DNA of 64,000 nucleotides, taken from contig VIKE01000010.1 in the NCBI GenBank assembly GCA_008080565.1, forward strand, positions 62,001-126,000, written 5' to 3'. The notes below the pieces were generated by a model. That model was not told the DNA's origin, ran no database searches, and worked only from the letters and a program-made list of their open reading frames with translations. The stretch is from Rhodocyclaceae bacterium. Lineage in GTDB: Bacteria > Pseudomonadota > Gammaproteobacteria > Burkholderiales > Rhodocyclaceae. Each line of letters opens with the position of its first letter. Position 1 is the stretch's first letter. This document shows, piece after piece, positions 25,766 to 34,643 of this stretch. The position numbers and the translations under genes were made by a program.

Positions 25766-26422
25766 CTAGAATGGCAGGACATTAAGGAAGAATCGTGCCA
25801 TCCAGCCCATGATCTGACCATCGCTGATCTGGCCGGCCGATTTGTACTCAATTCGCGCATCAGCCACTTTGGAAGATTCGATCGTATTGGAGAAATCGAC
25901 GAAGCTCGGATTGATCACACCGGAAATGCGGACAAACTCCTGCTCCTCTCCGATCGCCAGTTGTTTTTCCCCTGAAACCAGCAAATTGCCGTTTGGCATT
26001 ACATCAATAACGGTGACGGTAATGTTGCCGTTAAACACATTGTTGTTCGCAGCAGAGCCTTTGCCGCTGAACGAGGTGGAACTCGTGGCGCCCAAGTCCA
26101 TGCCCAGCAAGCCTTTGCCAGGCAAACCGGAAAGCGCACTGACCGAAGCCTTTTGCGTGTTCGACTTGTCCAGCTTGTTCGCGTTGGCAGCCGACGCTGT
26201 TGTGCTTTCGGAAATCTTGATCGTGATCGTATCGCCGACATAGCGCGCCCGACGATCTTCAAACAACGGACGGCTGTAGGCAGCCTGGTAGATCGCACCG
26301 TTTGTAGCCGGCGACTCCATGCGCGGTGCCGGGCGAGCCGACATCGGTTGGTGCACATTGGTCGGCGGCGTTGTCGCGCAAGCACTCGTCAATACAACAG
26401 CCAGCAATGACAGACGTTTCAT
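25766..26422 (-). CDS. flgH: flagellar L-ring lipoprotein FlgH
   Basis: FlgH is the outer-membrane L ring. The 218 residues begin with a lipoprotein signal (LLAVVLTSAC, lipid Cys at about 15) and carry YVGDTITIKISESTTASAAN (about 61-80), NVFNGNITVTVIDVMPNGNL and VNPxxIxxxNTIESSKVADARIEY-like text, all typical. Length is normal. It lies 24 bases upstream of flgI and 9 bases after flgG. Confidence 0.95.
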   Translation of the reverse strand: MKRLSLLAVVLTSACATTPPTNVHQPMSARPAPRMESPATNGAIYQAAYSRPLFEDRRARYVGDTITIKISESTTASAANANKLDKSNTQKASVSALSGLPGKGLLGMDLGATSSTSFSGKGSAANNNVFNGNITVTVIDVMPNGNLLVSGEKQLAIGEEQEFVRISGVINPSFVDFSNTIESSKVADARIEYKSAGQISDGQIMGWMARFFLNVLPF

Positions 26423-26431
26423 GATTTCACC

Positions 26432-27214
26432 TCATAGCTGGGTAAGACGTCCCAGCATTGCATCGGAGACCGAGACCACCTTCGAGTTCAGTTCATAGGC
26501 GCGTTGGGTCTGAATCATCGTGACAAGCTCTTCGGCAACGTTGACGTTGGAGGTTTCTACGTAACCCTGGTTGGTCACCCCGGCGCCATTGGTTCCCGGG
26601 GTATTGGGCGTCGGCGTTCCACTTGCCGCAGTCTCCAGAAACAGGTTCTGACCGATCGCCTGCAAGCCGCCATTGTTGACGAAAGTCGCCAATTGAATCG
26701 AGCCGATCTGCGTCGCAGCTGCCGTTCCGGGCTGCGTGACCGTCACCGTCCCGTCCGTTCCGACCGAGACTGAGAGGGCATTGGCAGGAATCGTGATGTT
26801 GGGCTGCAACGGGTAACCGTCGGCGGTAACGATCTGGCCCTGATTGTCTTTCTGGAATGAACCGTCTCGCGTATAGCCAGTCGTCCCATCCGGCAGAAGA
26901 ATCTGGAAGAAGCCGCTGCCCTGAACCGCCACGTCCAGCGTGTTGTCCGTTTTCTGGAGATTGCCTTGGGTGTATAGGCGCGCCGTTGCCACCGGTCGAG
27001 CCCCTGCCCCCAATTGCAATCCGGTCGGAATCTGCGATTGCTGTGACGATTGCGCGCCAGGCTGGCGCAGGTTCTGATAGAGCAGATCCTCGAAAACCGC
27101 CCGGGAACGCTTGTAGCCATTCGTTCCGACGTTGGCCAGATTGTTGGCAATGACATCGAGCTGCGTTTGCTGGGCATCGAGTCCGGTTCGGGCAATCCAC
27201 AGGGAACGGATCAT
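26432..27214 (-). CDS. flgG: distal rod protein FlgG
   Basis: FlgG forms the distal rod. The 260 residues are the family length. N-terminal motif [23 protein letters not shown] (split here as [17 protein letters not shown], about 19-35) and C-terminal [20 protein letters not shown] are diagnostic; the middle has [19 protein letters not shown]. It is encoded between flgF and flgH. Confidence 0.96.
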   Translation of the reverse strand: MIRSLWIARTGLDAQQTQLDVIANNLANVGTNGYKRSRAVFEDLLYQNLRQPGAQSSQQSQIPTGLQLGAGARPVATARLYTQGNLQKTDNTLDVAVQGSGFFQILLPDGTTGYTRDGSFQKDNQGQIVTADGYPLQPNITIPANALSVSVGTDGTVTVTQPGTAAATQIGSIQLATFVNNGGLQAIGQNLFLETAASGTPTPNTPGTNGAGVTNQGYVETSNVNVAEELVTMIQTQRAYELNSKVVSVSDAMLGRLTQL

Positions 27215-27226
27215 GATTTGGTCCTA

Positions 27227-27970
27227 TCAGGAATTCAGGGAGAGCAATTGATCGGCGCGCTGGGCATTGGTGTCGGCGGTTTGCAGCATCTTGATTTGCA
27301 TTTCAAACTGGCGTGAGAGGCTGATCAAGTTAACCATCGCATCGGTCACATTGACGTTGCTGCCTTCCAGCGAACCCGAAGCAACGCGAACCGTTGCGTC
27401 CGCTTCTGCGGGCTGTCCGCTACGCAGACGAAACAGACCGTCGGCTCCACGCACCAGGTCCGCCTCCGGAGGATTAACCAGCTTCAAACGTCCGATCGCG
27501 TTGGCATTGTTCGGTGTACCAAAACTAGGCACAACGGAAACCGTTCCATCTGGGGCAATTTCTATATTGTTGTCGGGCGGCACGTTGATCGGACCACCAT
27601 CGCCGACCACCGGATAACCACTCTTGGTCTGCAGCAGCCCGGCCACATCGACATCCAGACTGCCGGCACGGGTATAGGCCTCACTGCCATCGGGCAGCTG
27701 CACAGCCAGCCAGCCACGCCCCTGAACTGAAACATCAAGGTTGCGGCCGGTAAACATCACCGGACCTTCGCTGAAAACGTCGCTGACGGAAGCGTCGACG
27801 ACGAATGCCCGCGTCGGCATGGCATCGCTCAGAATCGGCACCGCCCGGAAGCGATGCTCCTGCGCCTTGAAGCCAACAGTGCTGGCATTGGCGAGGTTGT
27901 TGGCTGTACCGGCCTGCTGCATGAAGACATGCTTGGCACCGGTCATGGCGGTATAAATCAGGCGATCCAC
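27227..27970 (-). CDS. flgF: proximal rod protein FlgF
   Basis: FlgF is a proximal rod component of 247 residues. Its N-terminus MDRLIYTAMTGAKHVFMQQ and NNLANASTVGFKAQE (about 24-38) and the C-terminal SNVNVTDAMVNLISLSRQFEM are characteristic. It lies 12 bases before flgG in the transcript. Confidence 0.95.
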   Translation of the reverse strand: MDRLIYTAMTGAKHVFMQQAGTANNLANASTVGFKAQEHRFRAVPILSDAMPTRAFVVDASVSDVFSEGPVMFTGRNLDVSVQGRGWLAVQLPDGSEAYTRAGSLDVDVAGLLQTKSGYPVVGDGGPINVPPDNNIEIAPDGTVSVVPSFGTPNNANAIGRLKLVNPPEADLVRGADGLFRLRSGQPAEADATVRVASGSLEGSNVNVTDAMVNLISLSRQFEMQIKMLQTADTNAQRADQLLSLNS

Positions 27971-28001
27971 GGTGAACTCGAAAAAAGGTCAAAAATCGAA
28001 A

Positions 28002-29225
28002 TTAGCGGATATTCACGAGTGTCTGCAGAATCTGGTCCTGCGTCTTGATCGACTGGGCACTGGCCTGGTAGTTGCGCTGCTGGACAATCAGGTTGACCAG
28101 TTCAGCCGTCAGGTCGACGTTCGACTCTTCGATCGCCGATGCCTGCAACACACCGAAAATACCCGTATTCGGATTACCCGGCGTTGGCTGCCCTGAGTCA
28201 GCCGTTTCCGACCACTGGTTGTTACCGATCGAAGAGAGACCATTCGGGTTGCGGAAGTTGAACAAGGCGACCTGACCAATATCGCGCGTCTGACCATTGT
28301 CGTAGCGCGCCTGGACAATACCGTCCTTGGACACGCTGACCCCGGCCAGATTGCCCGGAGCAAAGCCGTTCTGCGTCAGGTCATTCACGGCGAACGGACT
28401 ACCGAACTGGGTCATATTCGAGACGTTGATGTCAAATGCAAGGGGCGTCACCGCGCCGGTAGTCACAGCGTAGCTCTTGCTTATTGTCCCGGACGAAGTC
28501 AGCGAGCCTGACGAGTTGAAAGTTACCGTACCCGCCGCCTCTGCAGCAGTTGGCGCCGCGCCGTCCATACGGGTGTACAACGTCCACTCGTTTGGTGTTG
28601 CTGTCTTGAGGAAATAATAGGACAAGGTATGCGGATTACCCAGCGAGTCATACACCGTCATTGCCGTTGAACTATTGTAAGTATCCGGATCGGTCGGATC
28701 GAACGGCGTCTGAGCCGGAACCGTCTGGCGAGAATCCAGATTGGCTGTCACTGCGGCAGTACTGGTCGGATTCGGTGTGCCAGTGACGAAATCAACTTTG
28801 AGTTGATCGGTCGGTGGCTGCTGCGGAATGCTGCCGGTCGAGTCGGCGAGCACACCAAGCAACTTGCGGTTCTGGTCATTGATGATGAAGCCATCCTTAT
28901 CCAGATGGAACTGACCGTTGCGCGAATAACTTACGGAGCCGTTCTGGGTCAGTCCAAAAAAGCCCGTACCGTTGATGGCAATATCCAGCGGGTTGTTCGT
29001 CGCGGTAATGTTGCCCTGGGTATATTGCTGCAGGACCCCGCTCAACGTGCTACCAATACCGATTTGCGAACCGCCGCCCCCTTGCAAGGAAGCACCATAT
29101 ACATCGGCAAAGTGCGTAGCCGAGGACTTGAAGCCGACAGTCGATGCGTTGGCAATATTGTTGCCGGCAACGTCCAGCGCCTTGGAAGAGGAAGCCAGAC
29201 CGCTCAAACCTTGTTGGAATGCCAT
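28002..29225 (-). CDS. flgE: flagellar hook protein FlgE
   Basis: FlgE is the hook subunit, assembled under the FlgD cap. The 407 residues show ALDVAGNNIANASTVGFKSS (about 17-36), the hook body with TAMTVYDSLGNPHTLSYYF (about 187-205) and the C-terminal NVDLTAELVNLIVQQRNYQA. Size is typical. flgD is 21 bases upstream. Confidence 0.96.
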   Translation of the reverse strand: MAFQQGLSGLASSSKALDVAGNNIANASTVGFKSSATHFADVYGASLQGGGGSQIGIGSTLSGVLQQYTQGNITATNNPLDIAINGTGFFGLTQNGSVSYSRNGQFHLDKDGFIINDQNRKLLGVLADSTGSIPQQPPTDQLKVDFVTGTPNPTSTAAVTANLDSRQTVPAQTPFDPTDPDTYNSSTAMTVYDSLGNPHTLSYYFLKTATPNEWTLYTRMDGAAPTAAEAAGTVTFNSSGSLTSSGTISKSYAVTTGAVTPLAFDINVSNMTQFGSPFAVNDLTQNGFAPGNLAGVSVSKDGIVQARYDNGQTRDIGQVALFNFRNPNGLSSIGNNQWSETADSGQPTPGNPNTGIFGVLQASAIEESNVDLTAELVNLIVQQRNYQASAQSIKTQDQILQTLVNIR

Positions 29226-29246
29226 GATGTACTCCTTGACTCAATC

Positions 29247-29918
29247 TTAGTAAATCTGTTCGACGGAACTAAAATCGACCAGGCCTGTTCCGGGAATTTC
29301 CAGCTGAAAGCCGTTCTGTCCCCTTACAAGAGCAGATACCGTGCCAACCTCCAGCGCCGTCGCCGTCACCTTGTTTGCCCCTTGGGTAGCCTGCACCGAG
29401 AATTGGTAGGTTTCATTCGCCAAACGTGTTCCGTCCGCATTCTTGCCATCCCAAATAAAGTCAATCACGCCTGCCTTTTGGGCACCGAGGTCCTCCTGAG
29501 CGACCTTCACGCCTTTAGAGTCGCTGATAATGATGCTGACTTTGTCCGCGTCACCATCCAGCTTGACCCCACCCAGCGCACCGTTATCACCCAACGGCAG
29601 AGAATTGCCGGCGGCAAGGACATTTTTGCCGACCAGAGAAGAGGACTGCATAGAAAGTGCATCGCTGTAGGATGTCAGCAGCTTTTGCAGAGTACTGTTC
29701 AGGCTGTCGATACCCTTGACTGTATTGATCTGTGCCAGTTGACTGGTAATTTCCGCGTTATCCATCGGATTAAGCGGGTCCTGATTCTGCATCTGGGTAA
29801 CCAGCATGGTCATGAAACGGTCGCCTAATTGATCAGCCGTGCTGGTCGTTGACGTTTTGTTCTCGGAAAGTTGCTGTATAACCGAGTTGACCGTGGAACT
29901 ACTAGTAACGCTACTCAT
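29247..29918 (-). CDS. flgD: hook assembly cap protein FlgD
   Basis: FlgD is the scaffold at the hook tip. The 223 residues carry the conserved N-terminal part FMTMLVTQMQNQDPLNPMDNAEITSQLAQ (broken here: FMTMLVTQMQNQDPL, about 30-44, then NAEITSQLAQINTVKGID) and a C-terminal Ig-like region with VIDFIWDGKNADGTRL. It stands in its usual place between flgC and flgE. Confidence 0.95.
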   Translation of the reverse strand: MSSVTSSSTVNSVIQQLSENKTSTTSTADQLGDRFMTMLVTQMQNQDPLNPMDNAEITSQLAQINTVKGIDSLNSTLQKLLTSYSDALSMQSSSLVGKNVLAAGNSLPLGDNGALGGVKLDGDADKVSIIISDSKGVKVAQEDLGAQKAGVIDFIWDGKNADGTRLANETYQFSVQATQGANKVTATALEVGTVSALVRGQNGFQLEIPGTGLVDFSSVEQIY

Positions 29919-29929
29919 GACTCATCTCC

Positions 29930-30340
29930 TTATTGACCGATCTGCAGCGTGCGCAGCATCATCGTTTTTGCGGTATTCATAACCTCGACATTCGTCTGAT
30001 ACGAGCGCGAAGCGGAAATCATGTTGGTCATTTCCTCAACCACATTGACGTTCGGGAAAGCGACATAACCCTTTTCATCGGCGGCTGGATTTTTGGGGTC
30101 GTACACCACCCGCGGCGGTGACGCATCATCAACGACCTGACGTACGCGCACCCCCTTCGAAATATCTCCGGCGCCACCCATTGGCGTGGCCTCAAACACC
30201 ACCTGCTTGGCTCTATAGGGCTGCCCGTCCGACGATACGATGCTGTCAGCATTGGCAAGATTCGAGGCTACCGCGTTGAGGCGCATTGACTGCGCAGTCA
30301 TCGCACTAGAGGACACCTGAAAAACATTAAACAAACTCAT
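29930..30340 (-). CDS. flgC: proximal rod protein FlgC
   Basis: FlgC is a rod protein of 136 residues, normal in size. It shows [16 protein letters not shown] (about 20-35) and the C-terminal signature [20 protein letters not shown]. It lies 11 bases after flgB. Confidence 0.96.
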   Translation of the reverse strand: MSLFNVFQVSSSAMTAQSMRLNAVASNLANADSIVSSDGQPYRAKQVVFEATPMGGAGDISKGVRVRQVVDDASPPRVVYDPKNPAADEKGYVAFPNVNVVEEMTNMISASRSYQTNVEVMNTAKTMMLRTLQIGQ

Positions 30341-30351
30341 TCAGCCTCTCC

Positions 30352-30762
30352 TTAACTTTGACTGGACGCCATTGCACTGCGCAGCCCTTGGAACTTGCTG
30401 CTGATCATCTGGGTAAGAATCTGGTACTGGAGGGCGTTGTCTGTAATCTGGGCGCGCTCGACATCCATATCGACAGTGTTGCCATCAACAGCCGACTGAG
30501 TCTCCGTGCGATATTGCAGTGTCCCAGAGCCGCTCATACCATTTCCCTGCTGATGCGCGCTGGAGGTCACGGCCATGCTCAACGCCCCAACATCGGCACG
30601 ACTAGCCAAGGCGTTTTGCATGGCTGACTTGAAATCAATATCGCGAGCCTTGAAATTCGGCGTATCAGCATTGGCAATGTTCGATGCCAACACCTGGTGG
30701 CGCTGGGTACGCAAATCAAGCGCTTTGCTAAGAACCGAAAAACTTTGGGCTATATTCGACAT
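30352..30762 (-). CDS. flgB: proximal rod protein FlgB
   Basis: FlgB is a rod protein and the first gene of the flgBCDEFGHIJKL operon. The ATG at 30762 (MSNIAQSFSVLSKALD) has GGAG 7 bases upstream and gives 136 residues, the normal size; an earlier in-frame TTG would overlap the promoter. Motifs: RHQVLASNIANADTPNFKAR (about 21-40) and VDMDVERAQITDNALQYQ. A good sigma-54 promoter is 33 bases upstream. Confidence 0.95.
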   Translation of the reverse strand: MSNIAQSFSVLSKALDLRTQRHQVLASNIANADTPNFKARDIDFKSAMQNALASRADVGALSMAVTSSAHQQGNGMSGSGTLQYRTETQSAVDGNTVDMDVERAQITDNALQYQILTQMISSKFQGLRSAMASSQS

Positions 30763-30781
30763 CGTTAACTCCAACAATCGT

Positions 30782-30797
30782 TGGCTAACGAAAAGCA
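30782..30797 (+). promoter_or_regulatory. sigma-54 promoter toward flgA
   Basis: TTGGC (30781-30785) and AGCA (30794-30797) give GG-N10-GC. The -24 part is good; the -12 part is AAGC rather than TTGC. The start would be near 30808, about 50 bases before flgA. Its GC (30795-30796) is the same dinucleotide used by the opposite promoter. Confidence 0.55.
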
Positions 30798-30810
30798 CAC
30801 TTCATGCCAC
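30794..30810 (-). promoter_or_regulatory. sigma-54 promoter of the flgB operon
   Basis: On the minus strand TGGCATG (30809-30803) and TGCT (30797-30794) give GG-N10-GC with a near-consensus -24 element. The start would be near 30783, about 20 bases before the flgB ATG and upstream of its GGAG. Confidence 0.75.
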
Positions 30811-30857
30811 AACAAAATTGACGCGCCGTAGCGGTCTCAATAGGGCAAAATGCAGCA

Positions 30858-31535
30858 ATGAATATGCGTCTTCTTGCCCTGCCTTGTTTGCTGGCCCAAT
30901 GCTTGGTCGCCCTTGCTGCCGACTCGGCAACGATTCTCGACACAGCAGAACAGCATATTCGCCTGCAAACGAAAAACCTGGGCGGCAAAACCACCATCAC
31001 AATGGGGCAGTTTGATGCCAGCAGACTCTCGCCATGCACAGTACTCGAGGCATTTACGCCGCAAGGCAGCAAGGTTATTGGACGAATCCACGTTGGTGTC
31101 CGCTGCCTATCGCCGAACAGCTGGACGGTTCTGGTACCGGCTCAAATTGCCGTGGCCGGCAACTATGTCACGACCAGCCGACCACTAATTGCCGGTCAAG
31201 TGATCAAGGAATCCGACTTGGTCACACTCAGTGGAGATATCTCCCATTTACCAGCCGGCGTCGCCAGCGATCCCGCTGGCGTAGTCGGAAAGACCGTCCG
31301 TAACTCACTAGGCGCAGGCCAGACCATACGCTTCGACCAGTTAGTTGCCCCGATAGTCATCCGCCAAGGCCAAACCGTGCGGGTAGTTTCGAAAGGCAAC
31401 GGTTTCTCCGTCAGCGCTGAAGGCAAAGCAATCAACAACGCGGCGATTGGCCAGCCCGCGCAGATTCGCATGAACTCAGGCCAGACAATAACAGGCACTG
31501 CCCGAGCAGACAGCTCCGTAGAAATCGAATTTTGA
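30858..31535 (+). CDS. flgA: P-ring assembly chaperone FlgA
   Basis: FlgA is a periplasmic chaperone for FlgI. The 225 residues include a signal peptide (about 1-21, ending LVALAA), an N-terminal region, and an SAF-like C-terminal part with RPLIAGQVIKESDLVTL (about 113-129) and VGKTVRNSLGAGQTIRFDQL. Start at 30858 or at the ATG two codons later. It is divergent from flgB. Because FlgI here lacks a normally conserved segment, the FlgA-FlgI fit may differ as well. Confidence 0.93.
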   Translation: MNMRLLALPCLLAQCLVALAADSATILDTAEQHIRLQTKNLGGKTTITMGQFDASRLSPCTVLEAFTPQGSKVIGRIHVGVRCLSPNSWTVLVPAQIAVAGNYVTTSRPLIAGQVIKESDLVTLSGDISHLPAGVASDPAGVVGKTVRNSLGAGQTIRFDQLVAPIVIRQGQTVRVVSKGNGFSVSAEGKAINNAAIGQPAQIRMNSGQTITGTARADSSVEIEF

Positions 31536-31537
31536 GC

Positions 31538-31564
31538 TAAAGTTTCACCATTGGCGGCCGATAT
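31538..31564 (+). promoter_or_regulatory. sigma-28 (FliA) promoter of flgM
   Basis: TAAAGTTT (31538-31545), 11 bases, GCCGATAT (31557-31564): 15 of 16 consensus positions. It begins 3 bases after the flgA stop and lies 36 bases before the flgM ATG. It gives a FliA-driven loop for its own inhibitor. Confidence 0.92.
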
Positions 31565-31599
31565 ACCGTTTAAGATCAAAAAGCATTGCGAGCCACATC

Positions 31600-31878
31600 A
31601 TGAAAATTGACAGTAAATACAACCTTGGCACGACGCCGGTTACACCACGCCCCGTCACACGCGGATCACAAGAGACCGCATCCACAGCGGAGTCGGTGAG
31701 TCTGAGCCAGCTCGCAGGTGCCTTGCAAGGCGCCGAGAAACCGCCGGTTAATGCTGCACGCATTCAGGAAATCAAGGAAGCCATCTCCCAAGGCCGCTTC
31801 AAGATTAATCCAGAAGCAATAGCAGATGGACTGATCCAATCCGCCCGCGACCTTCTCGACTCTCAGCGCAAGGCCTGA
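31600..31878 (+). CDS. flgM: anti-sigma-28 factor FlgM
   Basis: FlgM holds FliA inactive until it is exported through the completed hook. The 92 residues show the FlgM plan: a disordered N-terminal part with TTPVTPRPV, then the FliA-binding C-terminal helices with VNAARIQEIKEAISQGRFKI (about 50-69) and NPEAIADGLIQSARDLL. A near-perfect sigma-28 promoter precedes it. Its stop overlaps the flgN start (TGATG). Confidence 0.95.
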   Translation: MKIDSKYNLGTTPVTPRPVTRGSQETASTAESVSLSQLAGALQGAEKPPVNAARIQEIKEAISQGRFKINPEAIADGLIQSARDLLDSQRKA

Positions 31879-32336
31879 TGAACGCTGTCGTCGCCCTGTT
31901 AAAGCGGGAAACCGAACTGGTTATCCGTTTTCGCGACACGCTCTTGCGCGAGCAGGATATTCTGCGCTCCGGCAGCTCTGATGGATTGACTGAAGTAAAT
32001 AATGAAAAGTTATCGCTGGTCGAATTCCTAAATCAAGCTGGCACCGAACGTTCGCGCACCCTTTCATCCGGCGGCGAGCCTACTATCGACATGCAAGCAT
32101 GGTTTTCGGCACACCCACAGGAAAAAGAATCCGCTGCTCTTTGGGAGGGCATGTTGAAAATTGCACGGGAAGCCCGCGGGATAAACGAGCTAAATGGAAA
32201 CCTGATTAGTGTACTGCATCAAAAAACCAGCGAAGCGCTCGCCATCCTGACGCATTCCCAAGCAGACCAATCTCTATATAGCAGTAGCGGCCAGGCTGCC
32301 ATGAGTACAGGTAGTCGAATCATCGACTCGGCTTGA
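31878..32336 (+). CDS. flgN: export chaperone FlgN
   Basis: FlgN is the chaperone for FlgK and FlgL. The 152 residues are helical, with LLKRETELVIRFRDTLLREQ (about 7-26), the NEKLSLVEFLNQAG segment and the C-terminal ARGINELNGNLISVLHQKTSEAL (about 100-122), typical for the family. It overlaps flgM by 1 base and converges with motD across 18 bases, without a visible terminator. Confidence 0.92.
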   Translation: MNAVVALLKRETELVIRFRDTLLREQDILRSGSSDGLTEVNNEKLSLVEFLNQAGTERSRTLSSGGEPTIDMQAWFSAHPQEKESAALWEGMLKIAREARGINELNGNLISVLHQKTSEALAILTHSQADQSLYSSSGQAAMSTGSRIIDSA

Positions 32337-32354
32337 TCTCTAAATTGAAGCAGA

Positions 32355-33158
32355 TCAGCGACCAATTTCCTTTGGCGCTTCGTTGATCTCAGTGGGCTCT
32401 TCCGGGCGATTTGAGTCAATCATGACGCTGACACGGCGATTTCTGGCCCGTCCTTCCGGAGTCGTATTGGTTTCAACTGGTCTGGTATCACCATAGCCAA
32501 TTGCCGTAAGCCGCTCGGCCCCCACCCCCCCATCGTTAAACAGCCTGAGCACCGTCGTAGCTCGCATCGCTGACAATTCCCAATTGGATGGGAATTGAGG
32601 CGTAGCTATCGGCACATTATCTGTGTGCCCCTCAATTGTGATCGGATAATCCGTATCGGCGAGCACCTGCGCGATAACACCCATGGCGCTAATTGATGCT
32701 GGCTGCAAACGCGCCTGCCCTGCGGAAAACAGAACGCTGTCATTTATCTCGATAGTCACGCCACGACTCGTCTCCAGCAGGCGAACTTTGCCTGCTGCGA
32801 CAAGCGGCTGCAGCGCCTCCATAATGCTGCCTGCCACATTTTTCATCTTCTGCCGCTGCTCGGCCTTTTTGGCCTCGTTCTTGACCGTCTCCGGCGCCTT
32901 GTCAACTTTGATGACCGGCCGCGGCAGCATGGGGAGGGCACCCTGAATGACCGCTACCGGCTGCCCACCCGGCTCGCCTGTTTTGTTGTTGAAAGCATTG
33001 GTCAGCGAGTTGGACAGTACCTTGTATTTCCCTTCGTTTACCGACGACACGGCATACATGACCACAAAAAACGCAAACAGCAGGGTGATGAAATCGGCGT
33101 AGGAGACTAACCAGCGCTCGTGGTTTTCAGGCTCCTCTTCTCGACGCTTGCGGGCCAT
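32355..33158 (-). CDS. motD: flagellar stator protein MotD (MotB family)
   Basis: MotD is the peptidoglycan-binding subunit of a second stator. The 267 residues contain one membrane helix with the proton-carrying Asp22 (WLVSYADFITLLFAFFVVMY, about 16-35), a linker, and an OmpA-like domain with ITIEGHTDNVPI and NWELSAMRATTVLRLF. It overlaps motC by one base. Together with MotA/MotB at 58-59 kb the cell has two stator types, as in Pseudomonas. Confidence 0.93.
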   Translation of the reverse strand: MARKRREEEPENHERWLVSYADFITLLFAFFVVMYAVSSVNEGKYKVLSNSLTNAFNNKTGEPGGQPVAVIQGALPMLPRPVIKVDKAPETVKNEAKKAEQRQKMKNVAGSIMEALQPLVAAGKVRLLETSRGVTIEINDSVLFSAGQARLQPASISAMGVIAQVLADTDYPITIEGHTDNVPIATPQFPSNWELSAMRATTVLRLFNDGGVGAERLTAIGYGDTRPVETNTTPEGRARNRRVSVMIDSNRPEEPTEINEAPKEIGR

Positions 33159-33898
33159 CAGTGAAGATAGCCTTTCAGGCGCCCTTCAATAATTCGGGGA
33201 TTGTCACCGACCGCAATGCCGACAAGACCATCAACAAGCATTTCACGCGATGAAACCATACGCATCACGTAATACTTAAGTTTGGCTGCGATAGGAAGAT
33301 AGACAAGGTTGGCCAATCCGACGCCATAAATCGTTGCGACAAACGCTACAGCGATTCCTCCGCCGAGCTTGGTAGGGTCTGACAGATTCTCCATGACATG
33401 AATCAACCCCATCACAGCCCCCAGAATCCCTATCGTAGGGGAGTAGCCTCCAGCCGCATCCCATATTTTTGCCGACTGGCGCCACTCATCTTCAAAGGTG
33501 CCTATTTCGACCTCCAGCAATTCCCGGATTCTCTCTGGATCTGCACCATCGACAAGGAGTTGCAGGCCCTTGCGAGCGAACTCGTCCTTTATTCCTGGAA
33601 TATAGTTTTCCAGAGCCAGCAGCCCCTCGCGCCGCGACATCTGGCTCCAGTTAAGAATCTGTTCGATCAGACGCTTCTGCTCAATGACAGGGGGGATCCA
33701 AACCCACTTTGCCATCTTTATTCCACGCTTGAAGATATGGATCGGACTCTGCAACAACACCGCCCCCAAGGTACCACCCAGGACGATCAGCAAAGCTGTT
33801 GGCTGGACCAGGGAGCCTACACTTCCTCCCTCAAGATACTGGCCGCCAATGATCGCAACAATACTTATTGCGAGGCCGGTGAGGCTGATCTTATCCAC
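33158..33898 (-). CDS. motC: flagellar stator protein MotC (MotA family)
   Basis: MotC is the MotA-like ion-channel subunit that pairs with MotD. The GTG at 33898 (VDKISLTGLAISIV) gives 246 residues, the usual size, and overlaps the fliA end by 8 bases; longer upstream frames are fliA antisense-like and unlikely. Four membrane segments are present, and the conserved AAGGYSPTIGILGAVMGLIHVM and GVGLANLVYLPIAAKLK stretches are seen near the C-terminal half. Confidence 0.92.
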   Translation of the reverse strand: MDKISLTGLAISIVAIIGGQYLEGGSVGSLVQPTALLIVLGGTLGAVLLQSPIHIFKRGIKMAKWVWIPPVIEQKRLIEQILNWSQMSRREGLLALENYIPGIKDEFARKGLQLLVDGADPERIRELLEVEIGTFEDEWRQSAKIWDAAGGYSPTIGILGAVMGLIHVMENLSDPTKLGGGIAVAFVATIYGVGLANLVYLPIAAKLKYYVMRMVSSREMLVDGLVGIAVGDNPRIIEGRLKGYLH

Positions 33899-34643
33899 CA
33901 GCCTTCTCCTTGCGACGTTTTGCGGCGGCGGGAACTTCACCGACAATACGGCTACGCAGCCGTGCGACAGCCTGGGTATGCAACTGACAAACCCGGGACT
34001 CGGTGACCCCCATAACCTCGCCAATTTCCCTCAAATTCAAATCCTGCTCATAGTACAAAGCCATCATCAACTTTTCACGCTCCGGCAAGAGACCGATGGC
34101 CAGTACGAGTTGCTCCTTTACACCTCTATCTTCCAGAATACTCACCGGGTCAGCATCATTATCCGTAAAGTGCCGTTCGAGAAAATTCTCGTCGTCTGAA
34201 CCGGAAAAATCTTCGTAATAGACAATCTGGTGGCCACGCGCATCCTGAAGCGTCTTTTGGTAATCGCTCAAGGACAGACCTAGCGCGTCAGCCAGCTCTT
34301 TTTCTGAGGGGGCACGACCATGTTCGTGCTCAAGCTGGTTGATGGTCGTTTCGATGCGGCGCAGTTCCCGGCGCAAATTCCGCGGCAACCAATCATTTTC
34401 CCGAAGGCCATCCAGCATTGCGCCGCGGATTCGTTGTGTTGCATAGGTTTCGAACTGCGCGCCAAAACCTTCCTGATACCGATCTATTGCGTCAAGCAAC
34501 CCTAGCATCCCGTTCTGGACGAGATCATCAAACTGCACACTGGGTGGTAGGCGAGCCATCAGATGATAGGCGATACGCTTCACCAGCGGCGCGAAGCGCT
34601 GAACCAGCTGATCCCTATCTGGCTGCCCGGCAGCGGTATACAT
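33891..34643 (-). CDS. fliA: RNA polymerase sigma-28 factor FliA
   Basis: FliA directs late flagellar transcription (fliC, flgM, cheV here). From the ATG at 34643 (MYTAAGQPDRDQLVQRF) it has 250 residues. Regions: sigma-2 with YHLMARLPPSVQFDDLVQNG and FETYATQRIRGAMLDGLREN (about 23-95), sigma-3 (about 100-165) and sigma-4 with LNLREIGEVMGVTESRVCQL (about 205-224). Its start touches the flhG stop and its end overlaps motC. Confidence 0.96.
   Translation of the reverse strand: MYTAAGQPDRDQLVQRFAPLVKRIAYHLMARLPPSVQFDDLVQNGMLGLLDAIDRYQEGFGAQFETYATQRIRGAMLDGLRENDWLPRNLRRELRRIETTINQLEHEHGRAPSEKELADALGLSLSDYQKTLQDARGHQIVYYEDFSGSDDENFLERHFTDNDADPVSILEDRGVKEQLVLAIGLLPEREKLMMALYYEQDLNLREIGEVMGVTESRVCQLHTQAVARLRSRIVGEVPAAAKRRKEKAGG

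Noticed and set aside
27735-29828. Several long plus-strand open frames opposite flgF, flgE and flgD
   Set aside because: They mirror strongly conserved axial-protein genes on the other strand; codon bias there creates long shadow frames.
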